From JABWAJ01 sp038323375 (lineage in GTDB: Bacteria > Bacteroidota > Bacteroidia > Chitinophagales > Saprospiraceae): DNA of 64,000 nucleotides. Under the pieces are notes generated by a model, which did not search any database, was not told where the DNA came from, and saw only the letters and a list, made by a program, of their open reading frames with translations. The translations under genes and the position numbers were made by a program. Location: contig JBBQGV010000008.1 of assembly GCA_038323375.1 (NCBI GenBank), positions 32,404-96,403 on the forward strand. The letters run 5' to 3'. Shown here in pieces: positions 52,448 through 60,678 of this stretch (position 1 is its first letter; the number at the start of each line of letters is the position of its first letter).

Positions 52448-53164
52448 TCAAATTTCAAAATCAACCCCGCGACGCAGGAGGTCTTCGTATTTTTCTTTCG
52501 CCAATTGCTCATATTTAACCTTGTCGAAGCGATAAAGTTTTGCAGGGCGGTGCGCAACGCCTTCCTGGCGGCCTTCTTCTTTCAGGATACCCGTTTTCAG
52601 AATTCGGGTTCTGAAATTGCGCTTGTTCAGCTCTTTTACGCCGAGGATGGTTTCGTACAATTGCTGGAGTTGCGACAGGGTAAATTGTTCCGGCAGCAAT
52701 TCAAAGCCGATCGGTTGGTAGCGGACTTTGGCGCGAAGCCGGTCTATGGCAACCTGCAGGATGAGTTTGTGGTCGAACGCTAAATGCGGCAACGCATCCA
52801 TCTCAAACCAGCTCACATTTCGGGCATCCGAAGCGGCGCTGACCGGATGTTTGGCTAAGTTAACCAGCGCGAAATATGCAATGCTGACCACACGACCCCG
52901 CGGATCTCGATCCGGTGCGCCAAATGTGTACAATTGTTCAATGAAGACCCCCTTGACGCCCGTTTCTTCTTCCAGTTCCCGCAATGCCGCGTGCTCGGGT
53001 GCCTCGTCAATATCCACAAACCCGCCGGGGAGCGCCCAGCAATCTTTGAAAGGATCGTGCAGGCGTTCAATGAGCAAGACTTTGAGCTTGCTGCTTTGAT
53101 CCAGGCCGAAAATCACGCAATCAACAGTCAGTGCTGGACGAGGGTATTCATAGGTGTACGACAT
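52448..53164 (-). CDS. Nudix hydrolase with C-terminal winged helix (NrtR-like)
   Basis: 238 residues from the ATG at 53164. The Nudix domain (~10-140) has the box GGFVDIDEAPEHAALRELEE with the REUxEExGU ending ETGV. The C-terminal ~80 residues (LLPEQFTLSQLQQLYETILG) form a winged-helix domain as in NrtR, the Nudix-related repressor of NAD or sugar metabolism genes. It may be an enzyme, a regulator or both. It is co-oriented and 6 nt from the WG-repeat lipoprotein and 46 nt from the LysM gene. No NAD-synthesis gene is nearby. Confidence 0.88.
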   Translation of the reverse strand: MSYTYEYPRPALTVDCVIFGLDQSSKLKVLLIERLHDPFKDCWALPGGFVDIDEAPEHAALRELEEETGVKGVFIEQLYTFGAPDRDPRGRVVSIAYFALVNLAKHPVSAASDARNVSWFEMDALPHLAFDHKLILQVAIDRLRAKVRYQPIGFELLPEQFTLSQLQQLYETILGVKELNKRNFRTRILKTGILKEEGRQEGVAHRPAKLYRFDKVKYEQLAKEKYEDLLRRGVDFEI

Positions 53165-53210
53165 AGGCTGGTCTTCGGATACGTAAAGACCCAAAGAAAC
53201 GAAAATCCCC

Positions 53211-54587
53211 TCACTGTACCCGCAACTGTTGCCCTAATTTAATATTGATGGCATCCATATTATTCAGTTTTTGGATCACATCCACCGTTGTGTTGTAGCG
53301 CTGGGAGATATTCCAGAGCGTATCGCCTTTCTGAACGGTATGGTAAACCGGACGAGCGGGGTTGTTTTCCGGGGTTGAGACCGGCGGATTTGTTGTCGGG
53401 GTGGTTGGCGGGGGCACCACGGGCGTTTCTCCGAAAGGATCTTCCTCAATGGGCCGCGGGTCAGGTTTCACCGGCGGCTTGTTTTGGGGAACCGTTTCAG
53501 GATAAGTCGGGGTTTGCGGTTTGGGGTTCAACGGCGGATTTTCCTTCACCGGGGGCCTGGTCGGTTCCGTATCTTTAATCAACCAGTCAGGATCCACCGG
53601 CGCCTGCTCTTTTTGATAATCTTCCAGCAAACTTGGCTTGTCTTTTTCCTTGACCTTGCCGCCCCGCAGCTTGATGCGTTGCCCTGGTGCCGGCTCCTGG
53701 GGTTCAACCAGGCGGTTGCGGTTGTAGAGTTTGGAAAGTTTAACGCCATATTGCTGTGAAATACCCGTCATCGTTTCTTTTTCGCGGACATTGTGCCAGG
53801 TCTGGCGACCGCGGTAGGAACTGCGTTTCGGCTGGATGTATACAATCGCGCCTTCGCTCAGTTGCTGGTTGCCGTCGGTTAATCCTTCGTTGTATTGCAA
53901 CAGGTTGCGCAAGGCAATATCCGTTCGGCGGGCAATTTCCGAAAGGGTTTCATTCGGACTGGCCAATACATAGCGCACATCGTTGATGCGCAGGGCATCT
54001 GTTTTGACGACGCCGTCCGGAGATTCGATATCCACGGTAGTCATCCGGTCGTATTTGTGCAATTCATAGGTTTCAATGACCTCAATGAGCTTTTCCGCGT
54101 AAGTGCCGCTGGTGGCATAGCCTGCGCGTTTCAAGCCTTGTGCCCAGCGCCGGTAGTCGGTGACGTCTAAGCGGAACAGCGGGCCGTAACGCTCTACTTT
54201 TTTGGGATCGCGCAAAAACTCGGAATGCGCTACAAAACAGGCTTCTGCCGTTTTGTAGACCCGGAAGCACGACTCGACGAGTTTGCCGTTTTCGTCGTAT
54301 TCATCATCTTTCTTTTCATAGGTTTTGCCCTGCCAGTCGTTGCCGCATTTGATGCCAAAATGATTGTTGGCACGGGAAGCAAGGTCGCTTTTCCCAGCAT
54401 TCGATTCAAGCAGGCCCTGCGCCAGTTTGATGCTGGCAGGCACACCTGCGCGCTCCATCTCGCGTACAGCAATTTCATTATATGCTTCGACATACTCGAT
54501 CCAGTCCTGTCGAACCTGCATTTGTGCTTGCACGGCCTGAAATGACAGGCATGCAAAGAGTGCTAAAACAGTGGTTTTCTTTATCAT
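53211..54587 (-). CDS. Glucosaminidase with three LysM domains
   Basis: 458 residues from the ATG at 54587, opening on the signal peptide KKTTVLALFACLSFQAVQAQ. A mannosyl-glycoprotein endo-beta-N-acetylglucosaminidase-like domain (~30-180) carries PASIKLAQGLLESNAGKSDL and NNHFGIKCGNDWQGKTYEKK. Then three LysM domains: VLASPNETLSEIARRTDIAL (~225), HNVREKETMTGISQQYGVKL (~280) and the C-terminal HTVQKGDTLWNISQRYNTTV (~415), separated by a proline-rich linker (~335-405). It should cut peptidoglycan in the periplasm during wall growth or division. Confidence 0.95.
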   Translation of the reverse strand: MIKKTTVLALFACLSFQAVQAQMQVRQDWIEYVEAYNEIAVREMERAGVPASIKLAQGLLESNAGKSDLASRANNHFGIKCGNDWQGKTYEKKDDEYDENGKLVESCFRVYKTAEACFVAHSEFLRDPKKVERYGPLFRLDVTDYRRWAQGLKRAGYATSGTYAEKLIEVIETYELHKYDRMTTVDIESPDGVVKTDALRINDVRYVLASPNETLSEIARRTDIALRNLLQYNEGLTDGNQQLSEGAIVYIQPKRSSYRGRQTWHNVREKETMTGISQQYGVKLSKLYNRNRLVEPQEPAPGQRIKLRGGKVKEKDKPSLLEDYQKEQAPVDPDWLIKDTEPTRPPVKENPPLNPKPQTPTYPETVPQNKPPVKPDPRPIEEDPFGETPVVPPPTTPTTNPPVSTPENNPARPVYHTVQKGDTLWNISQRYNTTVDVIQKLNNMDAINIKLGQQLRVQ

Positions 54588-54697
54588 CGAATGAAAGAAG
54601 GTTTTTGAAAGCTTGAAAGCCAATATCAGGAAAACGCCCATGTCGGTAAAAACGGTTACAGGCCAGCTTTGATTATCTTTTTGTTAACTTTTATTAG

Positions 54698-55891
54698 CTA
54701 TAAAAACAAAAAAAACGCAACCAGGAAGACGCTCACGGCGGAGATGAAACCGATCATAAAAATATTATAAGAAGTGGTGAGGTAGCGGTATTTCCGGTCG
54801 AGGACTTTCCCCAGGTAGTAGAGGTCGCGCGCCATATTGCCGTAAAGTAACTCGCCGTCGCGCAGGGCCGCGTCCACCGCAGCTTCATAGCGATCCAAGT
54901 CTAAGGATACAAAATTGCCGAAGAAGGCGATATTTTTTTGGATCAGCTCCTGATCCGGATTTTGCTGCAACAGCCGCGTGACTTTCGGGCGGGCAGAAAG
55001 CACCGCAAAAATCAGGGAAGCTAAGCCACTCACCAAAAAAATGACTGCGGGTAGCATCACCACCGGATTGGTTTCAGAAATATTGCGATAGGAAAGCGCT
55101 GAAATCAATACACTGATAAGGATGGTATTGACACTGATCATGATGTTGGCTTTGTTATCGGCAATGGCGCTCAGGTTGATGTGGGTACGGTAATTCGTGC
55201 GAAAAAAAGTCTGCACCGCCCCGCCTGAAACGCGCTTAGACAATCCCTGAAAAGGCCGCGGCAGGGTATCCAATCCAGTTTTTCCGCTTTTCTCCATGCG
55301 GTTTTTTTGTTGTAAAAAACGGGCACCCAAGCCTTGTTCATAGCGGGTTTTGGCGGCATGGGTATACAATTTTATTTGCAGCAATTCCTGCATTTGCAGG
55401 GTTTGCCAGTCTTGATCCGGAAACTCTTCATTCATCATCAGGTAGCGTTCGAGGCGTAGCAGTGCGGCTTTTTCCGCGCCATTTTCGATGTAGTTGCAAA
55501 TTTGCCACGCATCCGAAAGGCATTTTGCTGCTTCCGTTTCAGGCGTCTGCTGTTCAAGAACGGTTCGGATACAAGCCGCCACCCGCTCACGCAAAGGATG
55601 CGATTCCAGAAATTGCCCGGCGATGCGCAGGCTGTGCGCCAGCGGAGCGCGGTAGTCGAACAGGTAGCCCGTCAGCAGGAATTGCGCGGAAAGCCGGACG
55701 GCAGCACAGTCTGCATCCTCAGGTTGTGCCTGAGCGCACAGGGTTTCGGCTTTTTCCGTGATTTCCACCCCCAGGGCGTAGTTGTGGAAAATCAAACGCG
55801 CATCCTGATGCCGGTTGTACAGGTCGAGCACGAAGCTGGAAGCATCCGGGGCGTTGCTTGTCATCGTTGCGGGTATTTGCTGTTTTTCCAT
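54698..55891 (-). CDS. Pycsar-type transmembrane effector with degenerate HD-like domain
   Basis: 397 residues from the ATG at 55891 (a TTG three codons earlier is less likely). The C-terminal part matches the Pycsar effector membrane domain (PycTM, once DUF5706): FFRTNYRTHINLSAIADNKA at ~229-248 followed by helices at ~248-268 and ~279-299, and a third at ~376-397. Effectors of this kind respond to cyclic CMP/UMP and damage the inner membrane after phage infection. The N-terminal ~190 residues align in layout with the HD-phosphohydrolase domain often fused to PycTM, but the HD dyad is lost (GYLFDYRAP). No pyrimidine cyclase gene is near. The -7 box at 55898 makes the mRNA nearly leaderless. 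Confidence 0.82.
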   Translation of the reverse strand: MEKQQIPATMTSNAPDASSFVLDLYNRHQDARLIFHNYALGVEITEKAETLCAQAQPEDADCAAVRLSAQFLLTGYLFDYRAPLAHSLRIAGQFLESHPLRERVAACIRTVLEQQTPETEAAKCLSDAWQICNYIENGAEKAALLRLERYLMMNEEFPDQDWQTLQMQELLQIKLYTHAAKTRYEQGLGARFLQQKNRMEKSGKTGLDTLPRPFQGLSKRVSGGAVQTFFRTNYRTHINLSAIADNKANIMISVNTILISVLISALSYRNISETNPVVMLPAVIFLVSGLASLIFAVLSARPKVTRLLQQNPDQELIQKNIAFFGNFVSLDLDRYEAAVDAALRDGELLYGNMARDLYYLGKVLDRKYRYLTTSYNIFMIGFISAVSVFLVAFFLFL

Positions 55892-55897
55892 GGTGAG

Positions 55898-55928
55898 CAA
55901 AGGTAATGGGTTTCTACGAAGATTTGAA
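55898..55928 (-). promoter_or_regulatory. Promoter of the Pycsar-like effector gene, near-leaderless
   Basis: Minus strand: TTC (55928-55926), 20-nt spacer, TACCTTTG (55905-55898). The -7 box is identical to that of bamD and stops 6 nt before the ATG at 55891. Confidence 0.6.
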
Positions 55929-56044
55929 GATTTGAAAATTTGGTGATTTGAAAATTGGGGCTTTGGACTGTTTCATGGAACCGACACATGAGGCGACCGG
56001 TTTAATCTTCAAATTTTCAAATCAACACATCTTTAAATTAATTC

Positions 56045-56052
56045 TACTTTTG
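56045..56052 (+). promoter_or_regulatory. Possible folD -7 box
   Basis: TACTTTTG matches TAnnTTTG and lies 50 nt before the folD ATG. No TTG is found 19-21 nt upstream, so the call is weak. Confidence 0.3.
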
Positions 56053-56102
56053 CCTTTTCAATCAAACGCCCGCCGAAACAGGCCGGATATAAAAAAGCAA
56101 AA

Positions 56103-56981
56103 ATGGCACTTCTCGACGGCAGACACTTAGCCGCAATCATCAAAAAAGAATTGGCAGCAGCCGTAGTCTCCCTGCAAGCTGAGGGCAAACGCGCACCCCA
56201 CCTTGCTGCAGTGTTGGTGGGCGAAGACCCCGCGAGCCAGGCTTACGTGGGCAATAAAGTGAAATCCTGTGCAGAGGTTGGTTTTCAATCCACGCTCATC
56301 CGCAGGCCGGCGGACGTGAGCCAGGAGGAGTTGCTGGAAATCGTCGCTTCGTTGAACGACAATCCTGAAATTGACGGGTTCATCGTTCAGTTGCCATTGC
56401 CAAAGCACATCCGCGAAGACGCCATCACACTCGCCATCCGCCCTGAAAAAGACGTAGACGGTTTTCACCCGGTCAACTTTGGCCGCATGGCTCAGGGAAT
56501 GCCGGCTTTTCTTCCCGCCACACCCTTTGGAATTCTGGAAATGCTCCGGCGCTACGAAATTCCCACTTCGGGCAAAGAAGTGGTGGTGGTGGGCCGCAGC
56601 AACATTGTTGGAACACCCATGAGCCTGCTGCTGTCGCGGAAAGGCTACCCCGGCGACGCTACGGTAACGCTTTGCCACAGCCGCACGATAGACATTGCCG
56701 CCCACACCCGCCGGGCCGACATTCTGATCGCGGCCATTGGAAGCCCGGAATTCATCAAAGCGGATATGGTGAAAGAAGGCGCTGTTGTTATTGACGTGGG
56801 CATCAACCGGGTAGAGGATGCCGCCACACCAAGAGGGTACCGCCTTGTCGGCGATGTAGATTTTAAGGGCGTCGAGCCCAAAGCGTCCTGGATTACACCG
56901 GTGCCGGGCGGGGTCGGACAACTTACCGTCATCGCATTGCTGATCAACACACTGAAAGCCTTTAAAAAAGAAGTATTCTAA
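56103..56981 (+). CDS. folD: Bifunctional methylenetetrahydrofolate dehydrogenase/cyclohydrolase
   Basis: 292 residues. Cytoplasmic enzyme interconverting 5,10-methylene-THF, 5,10-methenyl-THF and 10-formyl-THF. Catalytic YVGNKVKSCAEVGF (Tyr and Lys, ~50-63) and the Rossmann NADP site VVVGRSNIVGTPMSLLL (~160-176) are intact. The C-terminal motif reads TPVPGGVGQLTVIALLINTL (~266-285), where the common form is PGGVGPMT. Its TAA overlaps the prmA ATG by 1 nt, making a coupled pair. The start follows an AT-rich stretch with repeat words like those at purE. Confidence 0.95.
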   Translation: MALLDGRHLAAIIKKELAAAVVSLQAEGKRAPHLAAVLVGEDPASQAYVGNKVKSCAEVGFQSTLIRRPADVSQEELLEIVASLNDNPEIDGFIVQLPLPKHIREDAITLAIRPEKDVDGFHPVNFGRMAQGMPAFLPATPFGILEMLRRYEIPTSGKEVVVVGRSNIVGTPMSLLLSRKGYPGDATVTLCHSRTIDIAAHTRRADILIAAIGSPEFIKADMVKEGAVVIDVGINRVEDAATPRGYRLVGDVDFKGVEPKASWITPVPGGVGQLTVIALLINTLKAFKKEVF

Positions 56982-57805
56982 TGGAGGGATACCAACGGTT
57001 TTCAATCCAGACTGCGCCGGAATGGCGCGAAATTTTATTAGCTTTTTTAACCGAACTGCCCTTCGAGTCCTTCGAAGACAGCGAGGCAGAACTGAACGCC
57101 TACCTGCCGCCAGGCGCGGATGCGGTAGAAACGGAACAGCAAATCCGGCAATTGCAGGTTGACTACCCCTTTACCTATAAGATAGAAGCGATCAAAACCG
57201 AAAACTGGAACGCTGTTTGGGAATCCAATTTCGAAACGGTGCGGGTGCATGATTTTTGCGGTATTCGCGCTGAATTCCACCCGCCTTTTGAGGGCGTGCA
57301 GCACGAAATCATCATCCGGCCCAAAATGGCCTTCGGCACGGGTCACCACGAAACAACCTGGATGATGATAGACCGGATGAGCCAGGTAGACTTTAAAGGC
57401 AAACTCGTTTTTGATTACGGCTGCGGCACGGGGATTTTAGCCATCTTAGCCGCACAATTGGGCGCTGCCCACGTAGATGCAGTAGACATCGAATACCCCG
57501 CCTACGAAAACACCCTCGAACATGCCGAACTAAATGGGGTAGGGGAGCAAATCAAGGCCTTTTTCGGCACCTTGGACGATGTGCCGCCTGCCACCTACGA
57601 TGTCATCCTCGCCAACATCAACCGCAACGTGATCATAGCCTCCCTGCCTGAATTGCGCCAGCGCCTTTCGACTACTGGCCTTCTGCTCATCTCCGGCATT
57701 TTGCACGAAGACGAGCCCGCTATTTTGGAAGCGACTACCGCTCAAGGTTTTCAGGAAATAGCACAACAGAAACGAGGGAATTGGATGGCGATGTTGCTGG
57801 GGTGA
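56981..57805 (+). CDS. prmA: Ribosomal protein L11 methyltransferase
   Basis: 274 residues. SAM-dependent methyltransferase that trimethylates lysines of ribosomal protein L11. The N-terminal L11-recognition domain (~1-120) is followed by the SAM site LVFDYGCGTGILAILAAQLG (~140-159) and the PrmA-type catalytic block VILANINRNVIIASL (~208-222). Length matches the shorter Bacteroidota form. Coupled to folD (1-nt overlap). Convergent with the CHAT operon, 12 nt apart. Confidence 0.93.
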   Translation: MEGYQRFSIQTAPEWREILLAFLTELPFESFEDSEAELNAYLPPGADAVETEQQIRQLQVDYPFTYKIEAIKTENWNAVWESNFETVRVHDFCGIRAEFHPPFEGVQHEIIIRPKMAFGTGHHETTWMMIDRMSQVDFKGKLVFDYGCGTGILAILAAQLGAAHVDAVDIEYPAYENTLEHAELNGVGEQIKAFFGTLDDVPPATYDVILANINRNVIIASLPELRQRLSTTGLLLISGILHEDEPAILEATTAQGFQEIAQQKRGNWMAMLLG

Positions 57806-57817
57806 GGGAATTGATTT

Positions 57818-60667
57818 TCAAATCCTCATCCTCCACCCCACCACCCCAATCAACCCCAACAACCCTACGCCTGCCCAGATCATCCAGCTTTCTGATCCGT
57901 AAAGCGGCGCATCGTTGCCGATGGCGGTAAAAGCCGCCCAATAAACCGGGTGCGCATCGCGGCTGTCGCTTTCCCGGATTTGGGTCAGTTTTGCTTGTCG
58001 CAGCGCTTCCGTTTTGGTGGCCCCCGTTTTCAGGTGCTCAAAAAAGGTAGTCATCATGCGTTTATTGGCCACGTCATTGATAGACCAAAAGGTCGTCAGC
58101 ACACTGCGGGCACCGGCGTAGAGGAAGGCTCGCGCCAGACTCACCATCCCTTCTCCTTTGTAGAGTGCGCCATCTGCGGTTTCGCAGGCACTGAGCACCA
58201 CCATGGAAGCGGCCGTCAAGTCGAGCAGGTATAAGTCTTTAACAAAAAGAGAGTCGTAACCGTCTTCGCCATCCGAAAGCACTACGAAGGAGAAATTACC
58301 GGCAGTCGTGTTGGCCTGCGCATGGGTGGCTAAGTGCAGTACGCCAAAGCCGGAAGCCTCCTGTTTGAAACGATCAACAGAAGCTTGTTTTCCAATAAAA
58401 ACTGACCCTTTGGTTTGATTTCCAAGCGCTTCTACGGTGGGGATATTGTATTCAAGTGCCGCCAGCCCGGCACTGCCGGTGAACTTGGGTGCAAACCCGC
58501 CAAAATTCCGTTTGCCGGCAGGCATAGCTTCCAGCGTCGCTTGCAGGGTAGCCGAATAGCCATAGCCAATGCTGTGTTGCAGCAACAGGTATGGGTAATC
58601 GTTGAAACGGCAGGGCGTTGAAGGTTGTTCCGTCAGCAAGGCATCGAACGGCAGCGAAGCCAGCACACCCGCCGGGATGATGGTCAGTTGTTGCGGAAGC
58701 GGCCTGTTTTGACCAGCGGGTGCCACCAATTTTTCGTACAATTGCCGCGCGTGTTCAGTATACGTTTCACAGGCGGCTGATTGTCCGGCACCGGATTGCT
58801 GATAGGCCACAATGCTGCTGCGCATCGCCATGACCCAATCCTCCAACGGGAAGTTTTTTGCAAGGGTAATGACCTCGAAGTGGTCGCGGGTCAGCACGAA
58901 CAGGAAAATTTGTTCGGTGCCCACAAAGTATTCCAGCAATGCGGCATCCTTGTCCAAGCGCCGTTGCACAACATCCGGGGCCACGCTGGTAAAATTGTAT
59001 TTCAGGTTGTAGTATTGCGGGTAAGCCGCTTCGATTTCCTGCATCCAGGCAGCGTAGGTTTGGCGGGCATTCCAAAGCGTGGTTTTCAGGCGCTGGAGTT
59101 CGCTTTCCGACGCCCCTTGCAGGCCGCCCTGAAACAGGCGTTCTTCGGCCAAAGCCACATTCGCCTGCAACTGGCTTTCCTCCGCTTGCGCTTCCTGTGG
59201 AATACCCGCCACATTTTCGGCATCGGCTTTCCGGAAAGCTTCCATCAGCAAAATGCCGCGGCTGCGTTCGGCAAAAGTAAAAGCCTGGTTTTTATAGGTG
59301 GCGTCGCCCGTCAATTGCCAAAGCTGGAGGGCAATGGCGATGGCGTGCTCGCAACGCTCATAACTTTCTTCGAGGTTGTTGAGTTTGGACGATTCGTAGT
59401 GATACGACTGGCGCAATTGTTTTTCCGCTTCAAAAATCAGTTCGTGGCAAGCCAATGCAGTGCGGAGGTCTTCCCGTTCGCCGCATTGTTTGAACCGGAT
59501 GCGCAAGGCTTCCGCTTTGCCGGAAAGCGCTTCCATAATGGTGTTTTCGGCATAAAAAGCAGCAACAGGCGGGTTGTCGCTGACATCCCGGGGCCGAAAA
59601 TTTTCCAGTACGCTTTGCAGCGCCTGCTGAAAATAACCCAAAGCCTGATCGGGGTCTGATTCCATGAAGATCCGCCCTCTCGAAATGAGGAGTTTGCCAA
59701 TGTCGCGGCTGTTTCGTTGGCCGTACAGATCGGTGAAGGTTTGAAAAGCGGTACCAAAAGCCCGGTCGGCCTTTGGATTCTGCCCCATTTGGTGGTAAAT
59801 ATTTCCCAATAGCGACCAGATGATCGCCTGATAATGTCGGGCGTAGTTAAATTGGTATTCGGTTACGGCGCTCCCGAAATGGGTTTCGGCGCGCAGGGCG
59901 TACCGTTCGGCGTCATCGAGCTTGCCGGCAGCTAAACTGGCTTTTGCGTAGTTGCCACAAAGCAATCCTTCGGACACGTGGTTGAGGTTGGGCAGAGCCA
60001 GTCCTTGGCGGCAACTGGCGATGGCATCGGTGTGGCGACCCATCGTTTCGTACAGGATGCCCAAATCACTGTAAGCTTCGGCGACGAGTCCATTGTCGCC
60101 AACCGATTTGGCAATAGCCAAAAATTTTTCCAGCAACACTTCTGCTGCTTCGTATTCGCCGAGCCGGGTATCTACATTGCCCAGCGCCTGAAAAATATGA
60201 ACCGCCGTTTCCGCGTCTTCCTTTTTGAGGCGATCCACTAAGATGTTTTTGGCTTCGTTGTAGTACCGGGCTGCCTCGCGGTATTGTTCCAGCCCGTAGT
60301 TGAAAGCGTAGGCGAGGTTAACGTACAACCAGCCCAATTCGGCCCATTCTGCCGATGTTTCGGGTTGCCGCCAGAGTTGCTCCGGCAAACCCGCTTTGAA
60401 ATACGGCAGGGATTGCTCCGGCAGTCCTTTTTCATCCCGATACACCTTCGCAACCGCTTTGCAGGTCGCAATCCAATTAACGAGATCATTCTGCTCCCTG
60501 TAAATTTTCAGGGCCTTTTGCAGGTGGTCAACGGCTGCTTCCGGACAGTCTTCCCGCGCCTGAGTGATGGCAGCTTCTGTGTAAGCGGCTGCGCGGTCAA
60601 CCCAATTGCCGGAATAGGCGGTCGCAGCCTGTATGAACAACAGGCTGAATAGCAAGGAATGGCGCAT
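57818..60667 (-). CDS. CHAT-domain protease with TPR repeats and C-terminal membrane anchor
   Basis: 949 residues from the ATG at 60667; a longer frame from 60748 is less likely because 60667 opens on the signal peptide SLLFSLLFIQAATAYSG. N-terminal TPR repeats (~25-440; EQYREAARYYNEAKNILVDR, AYSDLGILYETMGRHTDAIA) precede a long helical stretch and a CHAT (caspase-like) peptidase domain (~630-905). Its dyad is visible: VLHLATHAQAN (His) and MVVLSACETADGAL (Cys). A final helix (WMIWAGVGLLGLIGVVGWRM) anchors it. It should face the periplasm and cut a partner sensed via the TPRs. The gene upstream in the operon (11 nt) encodes another anchored protein, a possible partner or substrate. Confidence 0.9.
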   Translation of the reverse strand: MRHSLLFSLLFIQAATAYSGNWVDRAAAYTEAAITQAREDCPEAAVDHLQKALKIYREQNDLVNWIATCKAVAKVYRDEKGLPEQSLPYFKAGLPEQLWRQPETSAEWAELGWLYVNLAYAFNYGLEQYREAARYYNEAKNILVDRLKKEDAETAVHIFQALGNVDTRLGEYEAAEVLLEKFLAIAKSVGDNGLVAEAYSDLGILYETMGRHTDAIASCRQGLALPNLNHVSEGLLCGNYAKASLAAGKLDDAERYALRAETHFGSAVTEYQFNYARHYQAIIWSLLGNIYHQMGQNPKADRAFGTAFQTFTDLYGQRNSRDIGKLLISRGRIFMESDPDQALGYFQQALQSVLENFRPRDVSDNPPVAAFYAENTIMEALSGKAEALRIRFKQCGEREDLRTALACHELIFEAEKQLRQSYHYESSKLNNLEESYERCEHAIAIALQLWQLTGDATYKNQAFTFAERSRGILLMEAFRKADAENVAGIPQEAQAEESQLQANVALAEERLFQGGLQGASESELQRLKTTLWNARQTYAAWMQEIEAAYPQYYNLKYNFTSVAPDVVQRRLDKDAALLEYFVGTEQIFLFVLTRDHFEVITLAKNFPLEDWVMAMRSSIVAYQQSGAGQSAACETYTEHARQLYEKLVAPAGQNRPLPQQLTIIPAGVLASLPFDALLTEQPSTPCRFNDYPYLLLQHSIGYGYSATLQATLEAMPAGKRNFGGFAPKFTGSAGLAALEYNIPTVEALGNQTKGSVFIGKQASVDRFKQEASGFGVLHLATHAQANTTAGNFSFVVLSDGEDGYDSLFVKDLYLLDLTAASMVVLSACETADGALYKGEGMVSLARAFLYAGARSVLTTFWSINDVANKRMMTTFFEHLKTGATKTEALRQAKLTQIRESDSRDAHPVYWAAFTAIGNDAPLYGSESWMIWAGVGLLGLIGVVGWRMRI

Positions 60668-60678
60668 AAGGAGGTTTT

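Noticed and set aside
56127..57005. 292-codon open frame opposite folD
   Set aside because: Antisense shadow of folD with no recognisable domain.
58781..59659. 292-codon open frame opposite the CHAT gene
   Set aside because: Antisense shadow; composition (many Phe, Gln, Arg) reflects the complement of the TPR coding strand.
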